From positions 1 to 64,000 of the forward strand of contig CALVDZ010000004.1 in assembly GCA_944326445.1 (NCBI GenBank): 64,000 nucleotides of DNA, given 5' to 3'. Below the pieces are notes generated by a model. That model was not told the origin of the DNA and ran no database searches. It saw only the letters and a program-made list of their open reading frames with translations. Below, in pieces: positions 59,531-64,000 of the stretch. A program made the translations under genes and the position numbers. The DNA is from an uncultured Helicobacter sp. (lineage in GTDB: Bacteria > Campylobacterota > Campylobacteria > Campylobacterales > Helicobacteraceae). How positions within the stretch are numbered: position 1 is the first letter of the stretch; each line of letters starts with the position of its first letter.

Positions 59531-60481
59531 TTAGCTTTTTAGAAGTCGCTTTAGAGCCTGCTCTATCTCGATAGGATTGGATTTTGTGATAAACGCATCG
59601 GCTTTGAGAGATTCAGCCATTTGCTTGTTAGAATCTGAACTCATAGAAGAGTTGATAATCACGGGGATATGGGCAGTTTGGGGATTGTCTTTGACACGCT
59701 TTAGCACCTCAAAACCCGAGATGACAGGCATTTCAATATCAGTGATGATCGCTCCCACCATCTTTGCCACACCAGCGTTGTTGAGATACTCTAGCAGACT
59801 CTTGCCATTGGGGAAGGTAAAATACTGCAAATCGAGCTTTTCTATCACATGCTGCAGGCTCTTAGCCGCGGCTTTAGAATCTTCTGCCAAAAGCACGACT
59901 TGGTTACTCGCAATAGGCCCTATGCTCTCTAACTCTAGTTCATTGACGGAGCTTCGCATAGGGAACGCATCCACTACCATCCGCTCCACATCGAGTATCT
60001 GCACCACTTCGCCATTATCATACTTCGTTGTAGCCGTTACCTTGGCGTTGCCATCGATTCCATACTCACTCCCCACATTCACTTCATTCCAGCTCTTTTG
60101 GATAATGCGCTTGACATTGAGGATCTTAAGCCCCACGGTGTAGTTTGAAAAATCACAAATCACCACGAGGCATTTATCGCTTTGTATCGAGTAGTCTTTT
60201 AGGTTTTTGTGCGGATCTGATGGGTTAAAATAGAGCCAGCGACGCATATCCACAAGCGGTATTGTCTCATCGCGCACGGTCAAAAATCCTAGCAGCACTC
60301 CGGCATTATCCCCCTCTGTCTCTGTAAGCGCGTCGTTGTAGTAGATGATCTCGCGGACTTTAAAGACATTCATCGCATAGAGTTGGGTGAGTCCCTCCTG
60401 CTCCTCTTCTAGTGTGAAGCACAAAAACTGCGCTTCATTTTTGAGATGCAAAGTCGTGGTTTTGTCAATGTTTTCTATCAA
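59531..60481 (-). CDS. cheV: CheV chemotaxis coupling protein
   Basis: 316 residues: CheW-like domain (about 1-175) and C-terminal receiver (LLAEDSKAAAKSL ... IITDIEMPVISG with the phosphoacceptor Asp ... FITKSNP). Links receptors to CheA and is tuned by phosphorylation. By position next to ligA and aspS it corresponds to the H. pylori CheV2 (HP0616). The start is a TTG at 60481 with GGGAG upstream. Confidence 0.93.
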   Translation of the reverse strand: MIENIDKTTTLHLKNEAQFLCFTLEEEQEGLTQLYAMNVFKVREIIYYNDALTETEGDNAGVLLGFLTVRDETIPLVDMRRWLYFNPSDPHKNLKDYSIQSDKCLVVICDFSNYTVGLKILNVKRIIQKSWNEVNVGSEYGIDGNAKVTATTKYDNGEVVQILDVERMVVDAFPMRSSVNELELESIGPIASNQVVLLAEDSKAAAKSLQHVIEKLDLQYFTFPNGKSLLEYLNNAGVAKMVGAIITDIEMPVISGFEVLKRVKDNPQTAHIPVIINSSMSSDSNKQMAESLKADAFITKSNPIEIEQALKRLLKS

Positions 60482-60525
60482 AATATTCTCCCGGGCGTAT
60501 GGTAAAAGAAGCGTGAAAAATCGTG

Positions 60526-60531
60526 TATAAT
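60526..60531 (+). promoter_or_regulatory. Predicted -10 element for ligA
   Basis: TATAAT (GTGTATAATTC) 40-45 bp upstream of the ligA start, in the cheV-ligA divergent gap. Confidence 0.6.
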
Positions 60532-60570
60532 TCTACGCAAAACTAGCTTAAAAATCACAAAAGGACTTTC

Positions 60571-62541
60571 TTGCAATCCCTAGATTCTATAGATTCACAA
60601 AACTACGCCAAAGCTATTGAAGTGCTTAACAAAATGGCATACCACTACTATGTGCTAGATTCTCCTATCGCAAGCGACGCAGAATACGACGCGCTCTATC
60701 ACAAGCTCAAAGCCTATGAGGAGGCTAATCCAGATTCTATCCTGCCTAGCTCTCCCACGCAACGCGTGGGCGATGTGCCCCTAAGCGAGTTTAGCAAAAA
60801 TGCGCACATTAAGCGTATGTGGAGTCTTGATGATGTGTTTGATGAGGGGGAGCTAGAGGAATGGCTTACTAGAATCTACAAAACCCACCCGCGCGCTAGT
60901 TTTACCTGCTCGCCTAAATTTGATGGTGCCTCGCTCAATCTCCTCTATGAGGGCGGGCTGCTACGGAGTGCCACCACGCGCGGCAATGGCATAGAGGGCG
61001 AGCTCGTCACCCAAAACGCACGCACGATATTTTCAATCCCGCTCCAAATCCCCTATGATAAACGCATAGAAATCCGCGGCGAGGTGCTCATCGCCAAGGA
61101 CGACTTTAGCTCCCTAAACGCCCAAAGGCTTGCGGACAATCTCCCGCTTTTTGCCAACCCGCGCAACGCCGCAGCAGGTAGCCTAAGGCAGCTAGATTCT
61201 AAAATCACTGCCAAGCGTCCCCTGCGCTTTATGCCTTGGGGTGTGGGCGCGATGGAGACGCAGATTGAGAGTTTTTATGAGATTTTACGATCTTTAGAAT
61301 CTTTTGGCTTTGCGCCTATGCCATTTTTAGCGCACTGCAGGGATAAGGGCGAGATTTTGCACGCTTATCGCACGCTTTTGGACGCGCGAGAATCTTACCC
61401 GCTAATGCTTGATGGTATGGTGGTGATGATTGATGAGATACCTATCCAAGAGCAGCTAGGTTGGACGATCAAATCCCCGCGCTTTGCGTGCGCGTATAAA
61501 TTCCCCGCGGTGGAAAAAACCTCTATCATCAAAAATATCGTCTTCCAAGTCGGGCGCACGGGTGTGATCACGCCTGTGGCGGAGCTAGAGCCCGTGGAGA
61601 TAGATGGCGCAATGATCACGCGCGCGAGCTTGCACAATTTTAGCGAGATCGCCAAAAAAGATATTCGACTTGGCGATAAAGTCGTGATAATCCGCAGCGG
61701 CGATGTGATCCCCAAAATCATCTCTTCTATCCACGCCCTGCGCGATGACTCGCAGATACGCATACAGACCCCTACCCTCTGTCCAGAATGCGCCCAAGAA
61801 CTCCTAGTCGAGGAAATCCTCATCAAATGCCAGAATCTAAGCTGCCCCGCACGCGTCAAAGAATCCCTCGTGCATTTTGCCTCCAAAAAGGCACTCAATA
61901 TCGATGGTTTGGGCGAAAAAATCGTTTATGAGCTCTTTGATAGGGGATTAGTGCGCGGGATACTCGATCTCTATAGGCTTAAGGAGGAGGATTTGCTAGG
62001 CTTGGAGGGGTGGAAGCAAAAGCGCGCACAAAACCTCATAAATAGCATAAAAAACACCTATGGCATAGAGCTTTGGCGGCTTATCAATGCCTTTGGGATC
62101 GAGCATATCGGCGAGGGCGCGAGCAAGAAGCTTGCCACAAACTTTGGGATTAGGGTTTTTAGCGTGAGTGAAGAGGAGATTCTCAACATCGATGGCTTTG
62201 GGGAGGAGATGGCGCGCTCGCTCTGTGAGTTTAACCACGCCAATAGGGAGCTGATAAGCACTATGCTAGAGATTTTGCAGCCAAAGGCGCAGCAGCGCGA
62301 AGTCGCGCTAGATTCTGTATTTGCGGGCAAAAGCGTGGTGATCACAGGCACGCTCTCTGCGCCAAGAGAACATTTTGTCGAGATTTTGGAGGGCTTGGGA
62401 GCGAGGGTTGGCTCATCGGTGAGTGGCAAGACGGATTTTTTGCTCTGTGGGGAAAACGCTGGGAGCAAGCTCACAAAAGCACAGAATCTAGGTGTGCGGA
62501 TTCTCAGCGAGGAGGATTTGCAGAGCTACCTAAAAGCCTAG
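60571..62541 (+). CDS. ligA: NAD-dependent DNA ligase
   Basis: 656 residues. Ia domain (NKMAYHYYVLDSPIASDAEYDAL), adenylation lysine in SPKFDGASLN, OB fold, zinc finger (CPECAQELL...CQNLSCPAR), HhH repeats and a C-terminal BRCT domain (FAGKSVVITGTLSAPREHF). The start is TTG 60571 with AAAGGAC upstream; MQSLDSIDSQNY is encoded partly by AGATTCT. Seals nicks in replication and repair. Confidence 0.97.
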   Translation: MQSLDSIDSQNYAKAIEVLNKMAYHYYVLDSPIASDAEYDALYHKLKAYEEANPDSILPSSPTQRVGDVPLSEFSKNAHIKRMWSLDDVFDEGELEEWLTRIYKTHPRASFTCSPKFDGASLNLLYEGGLLRSATTRGNGIEGELVTQNARTIFSIPLQIPYDKRIEIRGEVLIAKDDFSSLNAQRLADNLPLFANPRNAAAGSLRQLDSKITAKRPLRFMPWGVGAMETQIESFYEILRSLESFGFAPMPFLAHCRDKGEILHAYRTLLDARESYPLMLDGMVVMIDEIPIQEQLGWTIKSPRFACAYKFPAVEKTSIIKNIVFQVGRTGVITPVAELEPVEIDGAMITRASLHNFSEIAKKDIRLGDKVVIIRSGDVIPKIISSIHALRDDSQIRIQTPTLCPECAQELLVEEILIKCQNLSCPARVKESLVHFASKKALNIDGLGEKIVYELFDRGLVRGILDLYRLKEEDLLGLEGWKQKRAQNLINSIKNTYGIELWRLINAFGIEHIGEGASKKLATNFGIRVFSVSEEEILNIDGFGEEMARSLCEFNHANRELISTMLEILQPKAQQREVALDSVFAGKSVVITGTLSAPREHFVEILEGLGARVGSSVSGKTDFLLCGENAGSKLTKAQNLGVRILSEEDLQSYLKA

Positions 62542-62548
62542 TGATTTT

Positions 62549-62900
62549 AGTCGGGTTTATAGAATCTACACAAGCCAAGTCGCGTGCCTGACGCGGTTAC
62601 ACCAATAAGTCACAGAATCTCGCTTAAAAATGCAGTGTATGCACGCGCAGCGGAGCGAGCGGAGATTCACTCTCCGCAAGCGGCAACAAGTTTGCGCTAG
62701 CAAACTTGCATTAAAAATGATAAGCCCCAGCTCGGTTTATAGAAAAGGTGCTAGTCCAAGTGGCGTTGATGACGTGCTGACACCAATAAGTCACAGAATC
62801 TCGCATTGAGATTCTGTGTATGTTCGCGCAGCGGAGGGGCGAGGGGCTTTGCCTCACGCCCCGATAACAAGTTTTGCCATAGCAAAACTTGCATAAATAG
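62549..62900 (+). repeat. Tandem pair of family R units (R6, R7)
   Basis: R6: GGGTTTATAGAATCT, GTGCCTGACGCGGTTACACC, hairpins GCGGAGA/TCTCCGC and CAAGTTTGC/GCAAACTTG (62,687-62,708). R7: CTCGGTTTATAGAAAAGGTGCTAGTCCAAG, GTATGTTCGCGC, GGGGC/GCCCC and CAAGTTTTGC/GCAAAACTTG (62,868-62,891). The pair lies between ligA and the phase-variable glycosyltransferase, about 70 bp before its ATG. Confidence 0.85.
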
Positions 62901-62968
62901 ATAGCCTCTTAAGCACATTCTTAGATTTTTTGCATAAAATCCCGCAGACTTCACACCAAAGGAAACCT

Positions 62969-63941
62969 ATGCACCTGATAAAAAGATGTATCAAAAGCCT
63001 CTTGCTTGTAGCCCTAAGCGAGCGAGACATCACAAAATGCTCCTTTGTGCTAAGGCGATTTGTCCGCACCACACGACTTTTGGGATTTGTAAGCTCTGCG
63101 ATTATCTCGCGTCTGTTTAAAAATGCATTGGGGGGGGGGGCAGCTACGAGATTCACGCTCTTTGCACGCTTTATCCTCTCCGTGCGTCATCTTTAGCCTC
63201 ACTTCCTTCCCCGCTCGCATAGCCACGCTCCATCACACGATATTTTCCCTACTTCGCCAAAGCACCCCAGCCGATGAAATCGCGGTATTTTTGAGCTTGG
63301 AGGAATTCCCGCGCGGATTTGCCTCCTTGCCGAGGATTCTCAGGTTTTTGCACACGCAGCACTTTATCCGCCTACACTTTGTGGAGGAAAACTACAAATC
63401 TTACAAAAAACTTATCTATGCACTGAGATTCTATCCCGAGGATATATGTGTCACCATCGATGACGATCAACTCTATGATCGTGAGATGCTGGCACTGCTG
63501 CTAGATTCGTATCACAAATACCCGCAGTGTATCCACACCCACCACGCCGATACGCCTATAAGAGAATCTAGTGGCGCGTTTGCGTGGCGAGCGTGTGAGC
63601 TAGAGGACACGCCGCTGCTTGGTATCTGTCCGCTTGGGGTATCGGGCGTGCTCTACCCTCCGCATTGCTTAGACACAGAGGTGTTTAATACGCAGAGATT
63701 CTATGATCTCGCGCCGCATAATGACGATTTGTGGTTTTTTGTGATGGGAATGCTAAAGGAGAGCAAAAAGGTGCTTGTCAAAGGCGCGCTAGGCATACCA
63801 AAGCAGCCAAGTATCGCGATATTTGAGAGCCCAAACCTATGGGAGACAAACGCCAAATCGGGCAAAAACAGATTTATGATTGAGTGGGAAAACCTCGTGC
63901 GCGCGTATCCAGAGATTCAAAGATTCATCGTAGAGGAATGA
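62969..63941 (+). pseudogene. Glycosyltransferase with poly-G switch, OFF by one G
   Basis: ATG 62969 (AAAGGAAA upstream) runs through MHLIKRCIKSLLLVALSERD... to a G11 tract (63,130-63,140), then stops in the current frame at about 63,196. With 10 G it joins QLRDSRSL... and gives 323 residues. The second part is a glycosyltransferase: FSLTSFPARIATLHHTIFSLL, LYALRFYPEDICVTIDDDQLYD (the DDD metal site) and GVLYPP. An internal ATG at 63,123 would read it, but it lacks a ribosome-binding site. Probably involved in LPS or capsule-like glycan. Its stop overlaps the start of the next gene (ATGA). Confidence 0.87.
63130..63140 (+). repeat. Poly-G tract (G11) in the glycosyltransferase
   Basis: Eleven consecutive G; 10 or 13 restore the frame. 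Confidence 0.95.
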
Positions 63942-64000
63942 TAAGGCTTACGCAGGGCAAAGCCATCGTAGCCATACGGAGTGCCCAGAGGATTTGGATA
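63938..64000 (+). CDS. Start of an unidentified downstream gene (partial)
   Basis: ATG 63938 overlaps the glycosyltransferase TGA (ATGA) and stays open for 21 codons to the window end (MIRLTQGKAIVAIRSAQRIW). Too short to identify; the coupling suggests a partner gene in the same surface-glycan operon. Confidence 0.4.
   Translation, partial: MIRLTQGKAIVAIRSAQRIWI

Overview
The window is a gene-dense stretch of an epsilonproteobacterial chromosome, very probably a Helicobacter of moderate GC (mid-40s % by eye; an enterohepatic, H. canis-like species is a guess). Indicators are a FlgR-type sigma-54 activator, CheV, an acnB/gltA citric-acid segment, a CydAB oxidase preceded by a DUF4492 gene, the order ligA-cheV-aspS-adk-ppa (the HP0615-HP0620 order of H. 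pylori), the reverse-transsulfuration pair next to a cysK-like gene (HP0107-HP0106), and a tmRNA whose tag (ANNTNYAPAYAKVA) is close to the H. pylori tag.

Layout. 1-9.3 kb: a broken IMPACT-family gene running off the left edge, a META-domain lipoprotein, murI, rho, a two-component pair, uvrC and divergent flgR. 9.3-16.7 kb: a menaquinone-type prenyltransferase, two uncharacterised genes, a 1.9-kb repeat field, then mltC-like, bpt, thiE and an alpha/beta hydrolase carrying a 9-bp tandem repeat. 17-26 kb: tsaD, an agmatine-deiminase-like gene, a toxin-antitoxin pair with a frameshifted toxin, ssrA, and a four-gene tripartite efflux operon. 25.8-31.4 kb: typA, a nitroreductase, nrdA, a Sua5-like gene and an S4-domain gene. 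31.4-44.6 kb: a phase-variable glycosyltransferase, cysteine/cystathionine enzymes, two tiny membrane proteins, a TraF-like outer-membrane protein, hypBC, a GT25 glycosyltransferase, a DUF815 ATPase, pyrB, capA and gltA. 44.6-64 kb: aldehyde dehydrogenase, a frameshifted TDT-family transporter, DUF4492-cydAB, a repeat field, a nonsense-interrupted metallo-beta-lactamase-fold lipoprotein, a phase-variable FkbM methyltransferase, acnB, ppa, adk, aspS, cheV, ligA, and a second phase-variable glycosyltransferase.

What is unusual lies in the non-housekeeping DNA. (1) The degenerate palindrome AGAWTCT (AGATTCT/AGAATCT) is hugely over-represented in both genes and gaps. (2) At least three families of short repeats with hairpins recur: a roughly 125-155 bp element bounded by GGGCATTC/GAATGCCC, a roughly 370 bp mosaic element, and a roughly 170-180 bp element with two hairpins that show compensatory base changes and that lies in tandem pairs at three loci. 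(3) These repeats enter coding sequences in frame: one sits inside a glycosyltransferase next to its poly-G switch, others form long translated C-terminal tails on an outer-membrane efflux protein, a GT25 glycosyltransferase and an IMPACT-family protein, and UvrC carries an AGAWTCT-rich palindromic insert. This resembles the in-frame palindromic elements of Rickettsia, but I do not know it to be described for Helicobacter. (4) Three surface-modification genes carry poly-G tracts of 9, 9 and 11 that are one base away from an open frame, so all three read as OFF here.

Most gene calls rest on family motifs that I could read directly. Repeat boundaries are approximate because they were aligned by eye.
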